Shown here: positions 21,023-31,751 of the stretch, piece after piece
Position numbering within the stretch: the stretch's first letter is position 1
Layout: each line of letters opens with the position of its first letter
DNA from: Saccharomycopsis crataegensis
Lineage: Eukaryota > Ascomycota > Saccharomycetes > Ascoideales > Saccharomycopsidaceae
Reading direction: 5' to 3'
NCBI RefSeq assembly: GCF_037102585.1
Contig: NW_027043819.1
Coordinates: 1,116,001 to 1,180,000 of the forward strand
Length of the DNA: 64,000 bases
The notes under the pieces: model-generated
What the model was told of the DNA's origin: nothing
The model's database searches: none
What the model saw: the letters and a program-made list of their open reading frames with translations, nothing else
Made by a program: the position numbers and the translations under genes

Positions 21023-22368
21023 CAGTGTTTTCATTTTTTATTCGTACCACCCACCGGAAATGTTCATACCAGTGGCAAAAAATAATTCATACCGACCCCC
21101 GGTATTTTTCGTACCACCGCAGCGGGATTTATTCAGACCATCTAAGAAAAATAGTTCATACTATTGCACTTCAATTATTCATACCAACAGTATATAAAAT
21201 TCATATTAATTCCTTTCTTTTTTTTATGTGACTGGCTCTATAAGCCTCTAAGCTACTCAGTTTAATCAAATTATACTCATTTTTTCCATAATTCTGTGCT
21301 ACTTTCTATAAAACCGGATATCTATAATAATATTAATAGTAGCACGTGATTACGGTTTTCAAGAAATGGGAACGAATGTATGGTAGGAGCTGTTCTCCAT
21401 TTAAGATGATGAATTCCCACTTTTGACATTCAATTCGGTCTTTATGTGATCACCAGATTACTTACAAAAAAAAGCATAAGATTTTACCATCAAAACTAAG
21501 TATGGACTTGAAAGCCAAGCTACTAACTGATGGGTATGTTGATGGCCTAGGTAATAGATTCTATGCTGAACCCAGTGAAATGACTTTAGAGTCTGAAATA
21601 GCACCAGTTGAAGCTTCCTTTAGTTACAGTGACTATAAGCATTTTGAAAAACCAGGTATCATGGATATCATGGAAATTGATCCTATTTTCGAAGAAGAAG
21701 AAAATGCCGAGATGGAAATTGAAATGAAAGAACGAAGATATAGAGGTTCGTACCGGTATTATAATCAAGCTGTCAAACAAAGATTTTGGCACTTGGTCAT
21801 GGAAGAAGGTGTATCAGCTTACAAGGCTGCAAAATTAGAAGATATACCTTTGCAAACTGCTTACACATGGAAAAGAAAGTGGAACAAAATACTTGTCAAT
21901 GAATTAAATGGTATCTCGAAGCCAATAAAGAAAAGAGGTCGTAAACCCCTTCTCACTGATGAACATAAGGAATTACTTCAAAAATTGATAAAGGAAGATG
22001 CTACAGTGACTCTCGATTTTATGTTGGAGAGACTCAAGAAAGCCTTCACCAATGTAAGAGCCAAGGCTACAACAATCTATAACTTTGTAACCAAGGTCTG
22101 TAAGCTAAGTCTCAAACGTATTTCTAAATGGGCTTTGAGAAGAAGTCTGGAGGAATTGAAGAAACAGAGACTCGAGTGGGCAGAGAAGTATAAAGACAAG
22201 CTCGACTTTAGTCAAAACTGTATTTTCATCGACGAAGCAGGTTTCAATATCAGTATGCGGCGTGAGTATGGATGGTCTGCTGTGGGTGAAAAAGCAGTTC
22301 TTACTGTTCCCGTAACCAGAGGGCTTAATATTTCGTTCATTGGGGCAATTTCTGTCAAAGGTTGTATT
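21023..22368 (+). mobile_element. Tc1/mariner-type DNA transposon, copy 1 (truncated)
   Basis: Starts CAGTGTTTTCATTTTTT directly after a TA dinucleotide (target site of the Tc1/mariner superfamily) inside the copia-type integrase frame. The terminal inverted repeat is long, about 180 bp, and its partner can be seen at the right end of copy 2 (to 62809). A transposase gene starts at 21502. The element is cut at 22368 by a copia-type LTR, so the 3' third and right terminus are missing. Candida Cirt elements belong to the same superfamily; closer placement needs a search. Confidence 0.85.
21502..22368 (+). pseudogene. Mariner-type transposase, 3'-truncated
   Basis: The first 289 residues or so of a transposase. 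A helix-turn-helix region lies at about 90-130 (VSAYKAAKLEDIPLQTAYTWKRKW) and is followed by RGRKPLLTDEHKELLQKL, a second DNA-binding module. The DDE_3-type catalytic domain starts with the first aspartate in CIFIDEAGFNISMRR. It then reads VGEKAVLTVPVTRGLNISFIGAIS and stops where the LTR begins. The second and third catalytic acids are absent here; the third (SAIEEFW) is seen in copy 2. The frame is otherwise open, so this copy preserves the best N-terminal sequence. Confidence 0.85.
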
Positions 22369-22705
22369 TGTTGAGTTGGCAATCCAAAGTTATGTGGTTA
22401 GTCATTGTTCATGGAACCTTCTAGAGCTCATGGAACCTTCTAGAACTTATGGAACCTTCTAGAGCTCATGGAACCTTCTAGAACTTATGGAACCTTCTAG
22501 AATTCCATGGAACATTCTAGAGCTTATGGAACCTTCTAGAACCCATTGAGATTAATATAAATATGGGCCATGCCCCCATAGTCTGAGTTTGTCCTTTATA
22601 TAATTTAGATAGTTAACAAGTAAAACAAGTATAACAAGGGAATAAATATTATTGAATATTATTGTTATCAATGTCTTTTGTAACTAGAGTTACAAAACTA
22701 CAACA
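22369..22705 (+). mobile_element. Copia-type LTR with mismatched flanks
   Basis: A 337 bp LTR beginning TGTTGAG and ending CTACAACA, of the same subfamily as the LTRs of the whole element at 27080-32016 but with extra copies of the heat-shock repeat. The left flank is mariner sequence, the right flank is LINE C; the bases on the two sides do not form a 5 bp duplication. It is not the partner of the LTR at 18798. A fossil, probably the product of recombination between LTRs of two insertions. Confidence 0.85.
22413..22543 (+). promoter_or_regulatory. Expanded heat-shock element array in LTR
   Basis: Seven repeats of GGAAC(C/A)TTCTAGA at about 19 bp spacing. Where the repeat is followed by A it makes a perfect GAAnnTTCnnGAA; where followed by GC the third unit is imperfect (GAG). 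It is longer than in the other LTRs, which shows that the array expands and contracts. Confidence 0.75.
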
Positions 22706-24685
22706 ATCATCAGCAAAAGCAAGATAATGTTGACTGCTATATGCTTCAGGTATCAAATCTCCTTGGTAACTATGGCCTCTGGTATTCTGTTTGATAGATC
22801 GTAGTAAAGGTTCTACTGCTAATGCAAATAATGAAGGGGAAAACGGATTACCTTGGAGGGTACCATTTTTTAAATTGAATAATGGGCCGGTCATGTTGTT
22901 GATGTATAAGGATCCCGTTGTCTGCTTGAGGATGTTGATGATTAACTTGGCTAATTTTTTTCCAAAATTTAAATGGGACAATAGTTGTTCCATATATTCG
23001 TGAGATATCCTATCGAACGCTTTCTCCAAATCCACAATTAGTATCAGCTTTTGTGGATTTGGTATTATATGCGTTTTATCTTTTGGATGAATTAGACTAT
23101 CTAACATTTCTCTGAAAATGGTGATGTTGGAGAACGATGACCGGCCTGGAATAAAACCAGCTTGATCTTCCCCTATGATATCAGGCAAGTGCTTCAACAA
23201 CCTATTATTAATTATTGTGGATAATAATCGAAGATTAGTGTTGATAAGGGCTATCGGCCTATAGTTTCCAATGTTTTCTTTTGACTTTCCAGGCTTTGGT
23301 ATGATGTTAAAGAGTATAGTTCGGTAGTGGAATGGTAAATTTCCTTCAGTTAGAATGTGGTTAAATTCTTGAAGAAGGATGTGTTTGATTTGGGGAAATA
23401 ATTCCTTATAAAATTTGTATGGGATTCCATCTATGCCCGGTGTGGACTTCAAATTTGCCGAATCAATTGCCAGTTTGAGTTCTTCCATTGTTATGAAGGA
23501 ATCCATTTTTCTCTTCTCTTCAGGAGATATTCCTTGGGTTGGAATCACGTCCTGAAGATATTTATGTATTTTTTTTGTGTCCTTTGTTCCTCTGGTTCCA
23601 TCAAACAAGTCCATATAATATTCAGTTGCTATTTTCATTATCTCTTCATGAGATTGAACTAGTGACCCTTCTACATCTTTTAGCTGTTTTATTGGGCGTT
23701 GTTCTTGATATTGGTGGAAAACTTGGTTAATATGTTGATAATATTCCGTCACTTTATCAAGTTCAGGCACTTTCACTTTTTTCAACATGTGTTTGAGTTT
23801 TTCTGCTTTGCATTTAATATCAATTATTAATTCATCGGTTCCTTGGATATCTTCATTTATAGATTGGTGCTTGAGAACATTAATGATTCTATCGGTCAAT
23901 CTATATCTCTTCATATTATAGTAAGCCTTGGATGAAGTTAAAGTCAACTCCACTGTAACTGAATCATGTGTGGATCTTTTCCCAAAATGATTTGTTTGCG
24001 TCATATTCCATTTGTTTTCTTTGTTTTTTAAGAAGCTCCCAGTGATATAGAACCTATCCAATCTCCGGCTTTTCCCTAATTCTGATGCTTTATTAGTGAA
24101 TGTTTTCTTGATGTTATGTTTGATTGAATTGAATGAGTCCTTCAAGTTCAACAAAGTAATGAGATTAGTTAAGGATTCAGCAACTGAGTCTTCACGGCTT
24201 CTATAATTTAGGGAGTCCGAATGATCAATAAAATTATTAAAATCACCAGCTAACATGATGTTGATTGTCTTTCCTGGGAATCTAGTTTGAAGATTCTGAT
24301 GTTGGGCAAGTAAACTGAGTTTGAGCTGATCATGGATCTGATTTTGCTTTTGGTATTGATTTGGATTATACAAGTTTATAATCCAGAGTGCTTGGTTATT
24401 TTCTAATTCAATTAAGACATCCGTGATGTGTTTTTGGAGTTCATGTTGGACAGTAATACCTGCTAGTTTGGATCCTAACACTGGAATAGAATCATCAACA
24501 ATTATTGCTGTTCTGGAACAGGTTGAATTATAGTATATGACTTTGTCATCGAACTGAAACGAAAAGTCTTCTGATAGATTTAGTTCTTGGAGCAAAGACA
24601 CATTGGATTTTTGGGTGAAACTTATTACCAACTGGTCGCTGATACGACTCCGTTGTATATTTTGAGTATTGAATTTAATAATCAT
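22706..24685 (-). pseudogene. LINE C ORF2, 3'-truncated
   Basis: The first 660 or so codons of ORF2. An N-terminal APE-type endonuclease (FNTQNIQRS, QELNLSEDF, AGDFNNF, STHDSV) is followed by RT motifs TPGIDGIPYKFY, GNYRPIALINTN, GFIPGRSSFSN, VDLEKAFDRIS and GTLQGNPFSP. The frame ends at FADD, where LTR sequence begins. It has no other visible break. ORF1 stops 5 bases before the ORF2 ATG. Confidence 0.9.
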
Positions 24686-24690
24686 TATGC

Positions 24691-27079
24691 TTATTGATTG
24701 GAATTTTGATTTGTCTGTTTGTTTCTGGTTGCATCAGCTTCCAGAGTTGACAAATCATCATTGGTTGGTGTTAATTCTGTTTTCTCATGTACTGGAATTT
24801 CATCACCCAGTAGCATTTCATCCTCCTCATATTCTTCGTCATTATCATTATCAGGTTCTGCACTTGATTCAGACAGGGTTGGCTCTTTAGAGCCAGTTTG
24901 TGCCAGTTTTGATGTCACTGATGGGTGTGGGTCTTTAATGACTAACTTAATAGATTTTGGTACAAATGGTTTTGGTGCTGAAGGCTTGGTGGTGTTAATT
25001 TTGGTCAAAATTGGGGTAGAGATTGGGGTAGATTTTGGGGTAGATTTTGGGGTAGAAGTTGGGTTGGACAAGGTTTGATTAGATTTTGGGATAATTGGAT
25101 GGGATCTAAACACATTCAACTTAATTCCTGGTTTGGCCGAGTCTTGTTTGGTTTCAGCTGGTTTCTAACTTGATTAACCGGAGGAGGGGTGATTTGATGC
25201 TTTCTGTTGATAGCTGGTGTGGTAGTTTGGATATTTTCATAATCATCATCTCTTTCTTTGGATATTAATCCCAATTGGTGGAATGGATTCTTCCATAAAT
25301 TGCTCAGTTCATTTTGTGGTGGTTTTGACTGTCTGGATCTAGATGAACCATGAACCATGGTGAACTCGGTAGAAGGAACTTCAATCACTGGTGGTTGATT
25401 TTGCTTCTGTTTGGGGTTCTCATGACGATCATCTGTAACATTTTTCTTTGGCCGCTTAAAGTAACAGTCTTTAGCTACATGGCTAGGCTTTTTGCAAATC
25501 GCGCAAGATGCTTGCTTGCAATTGTATCTGGTGTGTTCTCTTGAACCACAATTGATACAGTGTAAGCATTTAGTAATAACTTTAGAAACAATGTTGTCTT
25601 GGTGAATAACCGGGATTTGTTTTCCTGGTTCCATTTCCAAGTAACCATAAATGTAACGATTTTTAAGCTCCTCGTTAGGTCTTTTAGTCATGTCACTTTT
25701 AATCACTGAGAATGATGTTGGTTCAATTTGGGCTAGGTCAAGCGCTTGCTTGATGGTAGCATCGACAAAATAGTCAGGGGTTGTTTCCAAGGCTGTTATC
25801 TCAATCAATTGGATTTCTTTATCATTCTTATTGATATTGATGCGTGGCTTGTAAGTGGATTGTTCAATGTCAACACTTAAATGGCTAGTGACAAAATCAA
25901 TAAATGCATTACGTAACTTTTCATTCTTAGTTTGTAATTGACCTTTCAATATTGGGATAAGTGAGGATTTGAGACAAATAGTTTCATTTGAAATAAACAA
26001 GTAGTTTTGAGCTTCAATTAAAGCTTTCTTGATGAAGTTGATATCATCATTATCATTCAAATCAGTTTCAATGTTGGTTAATTTAACATCGATTAATTTT
26101 TGGAAGGCATCCTTTATTGAACTCAAATGATCATCAAGTTCATAGTTCCGGTAGACCTCAGGTGGGATAATAAATGACATCATGATTTTTTGTTTATCTT
26201 GATGGCTCATAATAAATTTAATGTAATCCTTCTCTGCAATATTAGATTGTTTCAATCTTGAGAATTCATTAATTAAATGGGAATTTGTATAAAATTTGAA
26301 AAACTTTTCAATGGTGTAGATTTTGACAAATTCTTGATATTTCTCTTCAACATTTTCCACTTTTTGTGTGTCAAATCCGAAAAGTGATCCCCTCATGCCC
26401 TTTTCCTTAATGGCATATTCAAGGACATATTGGTGTTCGAACTTGATTGATTTGAGATATTTAGCCCATTTAAAAACTCTTTCGAATTTGGCTAAAACAT
26501 TTTGAAAAGTGGAGGTGGTATTCATAATCAGGGTCCCCTGTTGGGATGCGCTTTTAGAGCCCGAGGCGATTTGGGCGTAGGATCTGCTGAAAGCAGCAAC
26601 TGGGGCTGGGTTAGTTTTTTTTGGGGTTTTTTGGTTTTCAGAGTTTTTTTGGGTTTTGTTGTTTTCAATTTTTTTTTGGTTTTCAGAGTTTTCAGTAACA
26701 AAATCAATAGAAACAGAAGGTTGTGAATCTCCTTGAGATTCAATGGTGGCTTGATTTGACATATGCATGTCGACGCTAGTGTCACCTGCACTGTCAAGAT
26801 TGCGATCGCAATCAACTGGAGAAACATTAATTTCCGGGGCTGGGCGGTAGGCAATATCAACATCTGAATCAGCATTAGAGGCCTCATTTATGGTATTAGA
26901 TGGGGTTGCAAAGGTTTCAGCAGTACTTAAAAAAGTATTGTCATCTTCCTCAGTGATTTCTTCGTCTGAATGTGGTTTATTTCCGTGTTTGTTTACATTG
27001 TTTTGATCGGTTGCGTTGGGATTTGCATGATCTAAGTCAACGATAATATCAGAAGAAACCAGGGTTTCTTGAGAAGGAG
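24691..27079 (-). pseudogene. LINE C ORF1, interrupted and internally deleted
   Basis: Same protein as ORF1 at 58073-60679, with CCHC knuckles CINCGSREHTRYNC and CAICKKPSHVAKDC. Compared with that copy it lacks about 58 bp near 25166, which shifts the frame, and a stretch of the acidic repeat near 24829. The STPK repeat is also shorter. Its first 22 or so codons are separated from the rest by the copia-type insertion and lie at 32022-32088. Confidence 0.88.
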
Positions 27080-27379
27080 TGTTGTAGTTTTGTAACTCTA
27101 GTTACAAAAGACATTGATAACAATAATATTCAATAATATTTATTCCCTTGTTATACTTGTTTTACTTGTTAACTATCTAAATTATATAAAGGACAAACTC
27201 AGACTATGGGGGCATGGCCCATATTTATATTAATCTCAATGGGTTCTAGAAGGTTCCATAAGCTCTAGAATGTTCCATGGAATTCTAGAAGGTTCCATGA
27301 GTTCTAGAATGTTCCATGGAATTCTAGAAGGTTCCATGAACAATGACTAACCACATAACTTTGGATTGCCAACTCAACA
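27080..27379 (-). repeat. 3' LTR of the whole copia-type element
   Basis: 300 bp, TGTTGAG...CTACAACA on the minus strand. Carries the heat-shock repeat array (27244-27337), a TATA-like sequence and, near its end, the same ATG context that starts gag in the 5' LTR. Confidence 0.95.
27244..27337 (-). promoter_or_regulatory. Heat-shock element array, 3' LTR
   Basis: Five repeats of the GGAAC(C/A)TTCTAGA(A/G) type on the minus strand, at least four of them perfect GAAnnTTCnnGAA sites. Confidence 0.75.
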
Positions 27380-27386
27380 CCCTCTC

Positions 27387-30300
27387 TCAATTCAAAGTCT
27401 CCATACCACAGAGCCTTCTCAACTCCAAGAATTGAGGGGCAGCAAGACCTTTTGTAAACATATCAGCAATCATAACACCAGTGCTCAAGTACTCCAAATT
27501 GATAGAGCCAGATCCAATGTGGTCCCTGATAAAGTGAGTCCTGATGTCAATGTGTTTGGTGCGATGATGGAAAGCTGGATGCTTTGCCATCTCAATACAC
27601 CCTTGGTTATCATCAAACATCCTCACTGGACCAGTATTGATCCCAAATTCCTTGAACACTTGCATTAGCCATAATGCTTCCTTGACTCCTTCACTTAGTG
27701 ACATGTATTCAGCCTCTGCCGTAGAAAGAGCAACAGTAGCTTGCTTCTTAGATCTCCATGTGATTGCACCATTGGCATATTTGAACACAAACCCAGTAGT
27801 AGACTTTCTGTCTGACTTATCTCCAGCCCAGTCAGCATCACAGTATCCAAGAAGCTCACCGTTATCATTATTGCCAGCCTCATATCTTATTCCCAAATCT
27901 TTGGTTCCTTTCAAGTATCTTAAAACTCTCTTTGCTGCCTTATAATGCACCTCCTTTGGTTCCTTGAGGTATCTGGATAGAACACCGACGATATAGCTGA
28001 TATCGCTTCTAACAGTATTAGCAGCAAACAATAATTTTCCAACCAAAGATCTGTAAGCTGTGGCATCACAATCCTCAGCACTGTTGTCCACCAAGGTGAG
28101 CTCCTGACCAGCAATAGTAGGCGTCTTATCTGGGTTGCAATTCTCCATTCCAAATTCCTTTAACATAGAGCCAATATAGTCTTTCAAGCTCATGTTAATA
28201 CCTCCATTATCTTGCGAGATATTGATACCCAAAAATTTCCTGACTATTCCCAAGTCCTTCATCTTGAAGACATTCATCAATTCACTTTTCACTTTCCTGA
28301 TGGCAAAATCTGAGGTACCAGTTATCAATAAATCATCAACGTAAAGCGCAACCATCACAAAAGACTTTTCGGATTTCCTTGAATATAGACAATATTCAGC
28401 ACCGTTTCTGACAAAACCAAGCGACGACAAAACACTGTGGATTCTTTCATTCCACACCAAGGGAGCCTGTTTCAAACCATACAAGCTTTTCTTCAATCTC
28501 AAGACACTGGTTTCCCTTCCTTTAACCACATACCCTTCTGGTTGAGTCATGTATAATTCTTCCTGAAGAGATCCGTTGAGGAATGCAGTTTTCACATCCA
28601 TCTGATGAACTGCCATTCCATTCTTAGCTGCAATACTCAACATCAACCTGATAGATTCATAACGCACCACAGGTGAGAATGTCTCATTGTAGTCAATACC
28701 CTTCACCTGTGTGAATCCTCGAGCAACAAGTCTTCCCTTGAAGACTCCGTTATCTTTCTTTGCAAAGACCCAACGACATGTAATTGGCTTTCTTCCTTTC
28801 GGCAACTCGACCAATTCATAAGTGGAATTCTCCTTGTGAGCCGCAATTTCTTCGTCACAAGCGCGCTTCCATTCTGCACTTTCGTTGCTCTTCATGGCTT
28901 CCTTATAATTTCCAGGAACATCACTTCCACCAGCCAAAGCAGCAGCTTCACCAGCCATAAAACAAGAGGCAACATAATTCACAGGTTTGTACTCTAACAA
29001 CTTGCCTTCGGCATCATCATTCAGTTCTGATTCCTCATCACAATCACTTGGCTGTTCAACATGTGGCTCAATTTCCGAAACCACCAAGTTGTCATTGCTA
29101 CTACCATTAGGAACAAAAGAAGTAAGCTCTTTTGAGCTACTATCGTTTCTGTATTTCTTCCTTTGTGGTTTCTCAATAGCAATTTCCCTCTCTGAATCTG
29201 AACTGAATGTATCAGATTCTTGTTCAACTTCTGCCAAGATCCCAAATGGATTTCTTTTAATCAAACCTGTACTTTTCTTGGGTCTAGAACCCGATGATCT
29301 TTTCCTTTTTGTAGCAGTAACCAACTTGAACTCTTCTGAAACCATCCTTGATGGGATTAACTCTCCAGTGGCATCCTCATCATCGTCTATGATTCTCATT
29401 TCCACGTCTTTGCTTGAGGAAACAGTGGACTCTCTTTCTGAATCATCCAAATAAGAAACCATTCGTTCATCATCAACAGAGATTTCACTTGCAACATCCT
29501 CTAAGTCTGGATCACTTATAACAGGGCCTGGTGCAACGCCACCAGCAAAACCCATACCACCAGAGCTGTTTACCTTAGCAATCTCGGTATCCACATCAGT
29601 GACTCGCTTCACATCCTGATAGTAATATCTTGACTCATCAAATCTGACCTGAGTCGCCACAATAATCTTGTTGGCAGCAGGATCAAAAATTCTGTACGCA
29701 CAGTGATCTCTATCATACCCGAGCATCACTCCAACCTTGGCGGTAGCATCAAATTTTCCATTTCTCAAACTGTTTGGTATAACCACATATGCAAGGGAAC
29801 CAAAGCAGCGAAGATGGTCAAGGCCCGGCTTGTATCCATACCAACGACCATATGGTGTGTGGAAATTAATAACGCGGGATGGCGTCCTGTTAATCAAATA
29901 AACAGCCGTGCGGACACCTTCAGACCAAAACTGAACCGGCATAGAAGCCCCAATAATTAAAGACCTAGTTTTGTCTTGAATTGTCCGATGCATTCTTTCA
30001 GCAACACCATTTTGATAACTATGGTGTGGCACAGTCAACTCATGGGCAATACCTTTGCTTCTCATGAAATCATGCAACTTTCCTGTAACAAATTCACCAC
30101 CATTATCAGTGCGGATAGTTCCCACGGTAAACTGTTTTCCCTGAGACTTGAACATTGTTTCGGTGTATGTAATAAACTCAATAATCCTGTCAGCACACTC
30201 TGACTTGTTTTTCAAACACTTAACCTCCACAAACTTGGAATACCCGTCGACAATAGTGAGAAAATATTTGCTCGAATCAATAGACCCATAATTGATTGGG

Positions 30301-31751
30301 CCACACACGTCCATATGCAACAATTGTAAAGGCTGTTGTGGTTTAGCACCCTTCCCGCTCTTTGGTCTTCTGGTAACCCCTTTACTTGTCAAGCAGCTTT
30401 CACATAACTGCACAGAATCTTCACTGTAAAGTTTACCTTTCACCAAATGAAACATCAGATTGAACTTGTTCATAATATTCATACTGGGATGGCCTAATCT
30501 CTGGTGCCACAACCCGCTCTTATCAACACTGTTAAATGCCACACCATCGACACTGGTGTGCAAAGCATAAAGATCACTCATAACTGGATCTTTAACAGCA
30601 ACCACTTTCTTTTCAGGGTACATTTTCACCTTGTTTCCTTCAAATAATAATCTTGCACCATTCAGAGTAGCCTTGGAAACAGAAATCAAATTGGCCTTTG
30701 ACCCTGGAACATAATAAGCATCCTTGATTTCGATACTGGTGTTATCACGTAACTTAAACACCGCAGACCCGATACCTTGAACCTCGAGAGAACTACCATC
30801 AATACCTGAGATCTCACCAGAAAAAGGACCAATGGTTTTAAACATCTTTCTGTCATTCAAAATATGTTGCGAGGCACCAGAGTCAAAGTACACTCTGGAG
30901 GCCCTACCATGCATTCCCATAAATGCATACCAAGATGGTGATGGATTCTTCAGATCACCACCCATTCTCTCCTTTCTAGGAGCCTTGCAATCCTTCTTCA
31001 AATGACCGGGTTTTCCACAATTGAAGCACTTGTACTGTTTCTTAAAAGCAAACACAGGTTCCAAACCCTCAACACTGGTGGAACCAATCGATTTATCTCC
31101 AATGATTTCTCTTGTCAAATCTTGGACAAGCCCAATATCAACATTTCCAATAGTCCTGCCATTTCTAGACTCATACGCAGTCATGACTTCCCTGGAAAGA
31201 GTTGCATTAAACCCGGCTTTCTGACCCAAGCTCAAAAACAACGCACACAACACAGTGTTTCCGTCTAATTTGCCAACAGTATTCTTGAAATGATTGAAGG
31301 CATCAATGAAATTCTCAACGTTTCCGTTGCTAGATTTCAACCACTTAGCGTCAATTAAATCTGAGATAATACCAACAGCATTTGTAACAGTCAATGTACC
31401 ATAAGCATCCTTGAGAAACATAAACAAGTTTCTACCAGTACCATCAAATTCGGAAGCCTTAGTCAAAGCAGCGCCTGAGATGCTGTTGAAAATGGCTGTT
31501 GAAATAATCTCATCCATAGTAGCAATCAATTGGGCAACTTCATTAGCAGTTTCCAGCCCGTCGGTTCCGGTTTCGCCATTGATCAAGTAAGCATGTAAAC
31601 CAAGACCTTTCATCTTCATCTTAACACTGATCAAAGTAAACCAATCATAAAAGTTCCCGGAGCCCTTCAACTTCTCATCAGCAGCGAACGAAGTGAGAGC
31701 ATTTGAACTCATAACCTGTTGTAATTTTGTAACTCTAGTTACAAAAGACAT
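27387..31751 (-). CDS. Copia-type Gag-Pol polyprotein
   Basis: One uninterrupted frame of 1454 codons from the ATG at 31751, which lies inside the 5' LTR as in Ty1. Order: Gag with CCHC knuckle CFNCGKPGHLKKDC (about residue 240); protease site DSGAS; integrase with HQRLGH...CESC zinc region and DNGGEF; a charged linker with a bipartite basic stretch that could act as targeting or nuclear signal; reverse transcriptase with YVDDLLITG; RNase H with DADWAGD and TKHIDIRTHF at the C-terminus. This is the copia order (integrase before RT). No frameshift separates gag and pol, as in Ty5. The stop codon overlaps the polypurine tract. Looks whole. Confidence 0.93.
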   Translation of the reverse strand: MSFVTRVTKLQQVMSSNALTSFAADEKLKGSGNFYDWFTLISVKMKMKGLGLHAYLINGETGTDGLETANEVAQLIATMDEIISTAIFNSISGAALTKASEFDGTGRNLFMFLKDAYGTLTVTNAVGIISDLIDAKWLKSSNGNVENFIDAFNHFKNTVGKLDGNTVLCALFLSLGQKAGFNATLSREVMTAYESRNGRTIGNVDIGLVQDLTREIIGDKSIGSTSVEGLEPVFAFKKQYKCFNCGKPGHLKKDCKAPRKERMGGDLKNPSPSWYAFMGMHGRASRVYFDSGASQHILNDRKMFKTIGPFSGEISGIDGSSLEVQGIGSAVFKLRDNTSIEIKDAYYVPGSKANLISVSKATLNGARLLFEGNKVKMYPEKKVVAVKDPVMSDLYALHTSVDGVAFNSVDKSGLWHQRLGHPSMNIMNKFNLMFHLVKGKLYSEDSVQLCESCLTSKGVTRRPKSGKGAKPQQPLQLLHMDVCGPINYGSIDSSKYFLTIVDGYSKFVEVKCLKNKSECADRIIEFITYTETMFKSQGKQFTVGTIRTDNGGEFVTGKLHDFMRSKGIAHELTVPHHSYQNGVAERMHRTIQDKTRSLIIGASMPVQFWSEGVRTAVYLINRTPSRVINFHTPYGRWYGYKPGLDHLRCFGSLAYVVIPNSLRNGKFDATAKVGVMLGYDRDHCAYRIFDPAANKIIVATQVRFDESRYYYQDVKRVTDVDTEIAKVNSSGGMGFAGGVAPGPVISDPDLEDVASEISVDDERMVSYLDDSERESTVSSSKDVEMRIIDDDEDATGELIPSRMVSEEFKLVTATKRKRSSGSRPKKSTGLIKRNPFGILAEVEQESDTFSSDSEREIAIEKPQRKKYRNDSSSKELTSFVPNGSSNDNLVVSEIEPHVEQPSDCDEESELNDDAEGKLLEYKPVNYVASCFMAGEAAALAGGSDVPGNYKEAMKSNESAEWKRACDEEIAAHKENSTYELVELPKGRKPITCRWVFAKKDNGVFKGRLVARGFTQVKGIDYNETFSPVVRYESIRLMLSIAAKNGMAVHQMDVKTAFLNGSLQEELYMTQPEGYVVKGRETSVLRLKKSLYGLKQAPLVWNERIHSVLSSLGFVRNGAEYCLYSRKSEKSFVMVALYVDDLLITGTSDFAIRKVKSELMNVFKMKDLGIVRKFLGINISQDNGGINMSLKDYIGSMLKEFGMENCNPDKTPTIAGQELTLVDNSAEDCDATAYRSLVGKLLFAANTVRSDISYIVGVLSRYLKEPKEVHYKAAKRVLRYLKGTKDLGIRYEAGNNDNGELLGYCDADWAGDKSDRKSTTGFVFKYANGAITWRSKKQATVALSTAEAEYMSLSEGVKEALWLMQVFKEFGINTGPVRMFDDNQGCIEMAKHPAFHHRTKHIDIRTHFIRDHIGSGSINLEYLSTGVMIADMFTKGLAAPQFLELRRLCGMETLN
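31708..31716 (-). other. Primer-binding site of the copia-type element
   Basis: GGTTATGAG directly after the 5' LTR on the minus strand is complementary to CTCATAACC, the anticodon loop and adjoining stem of initiator tRNA-Met. Ty5, Tca5 and Drosophila copia prime with a half of that tRNA cleaved in the anticodon loop, so the same is inferred here. Confidence 0.65.

Larger units (their letters stand above)
22706..27079 (-). mobile_element. LINE C: Zorro-like LINE, family 2 (main part)
   Basis: Minus-strand LINE whose 3' part is lost: it ends inside the RT active-site motif (FADD) at the LTR that ends at 22705. It continues to the right through ORF2 and ORF1 to 27079, where a copia-type element is inserted, and resumes at 32017. 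The copia insertion duplicated AGGAG (27075-27079 and 32017-32021). Confidence 0.92.

Noticed and set aside
18798-22705. 18798-22705 as one copia-type element with a mariner insertion and matching LTRs
   Set aside because: The two LTRs belong to different subfamilies, the outer flanks share no duplication and the 3' half of the element is missing, so they do not form one pair.
17439-24685. LINE B (+) and LINE C (-) as the two halves of one twin-primed, inverted LINE
   Set aside because: In twin priming the inverted 5' part lies upstream of the 3' part. Here it lies downstream, LINE B lacks its 3' end, the two pieces overlap by about 90 bp and unrelated LTR sequence lies between them.
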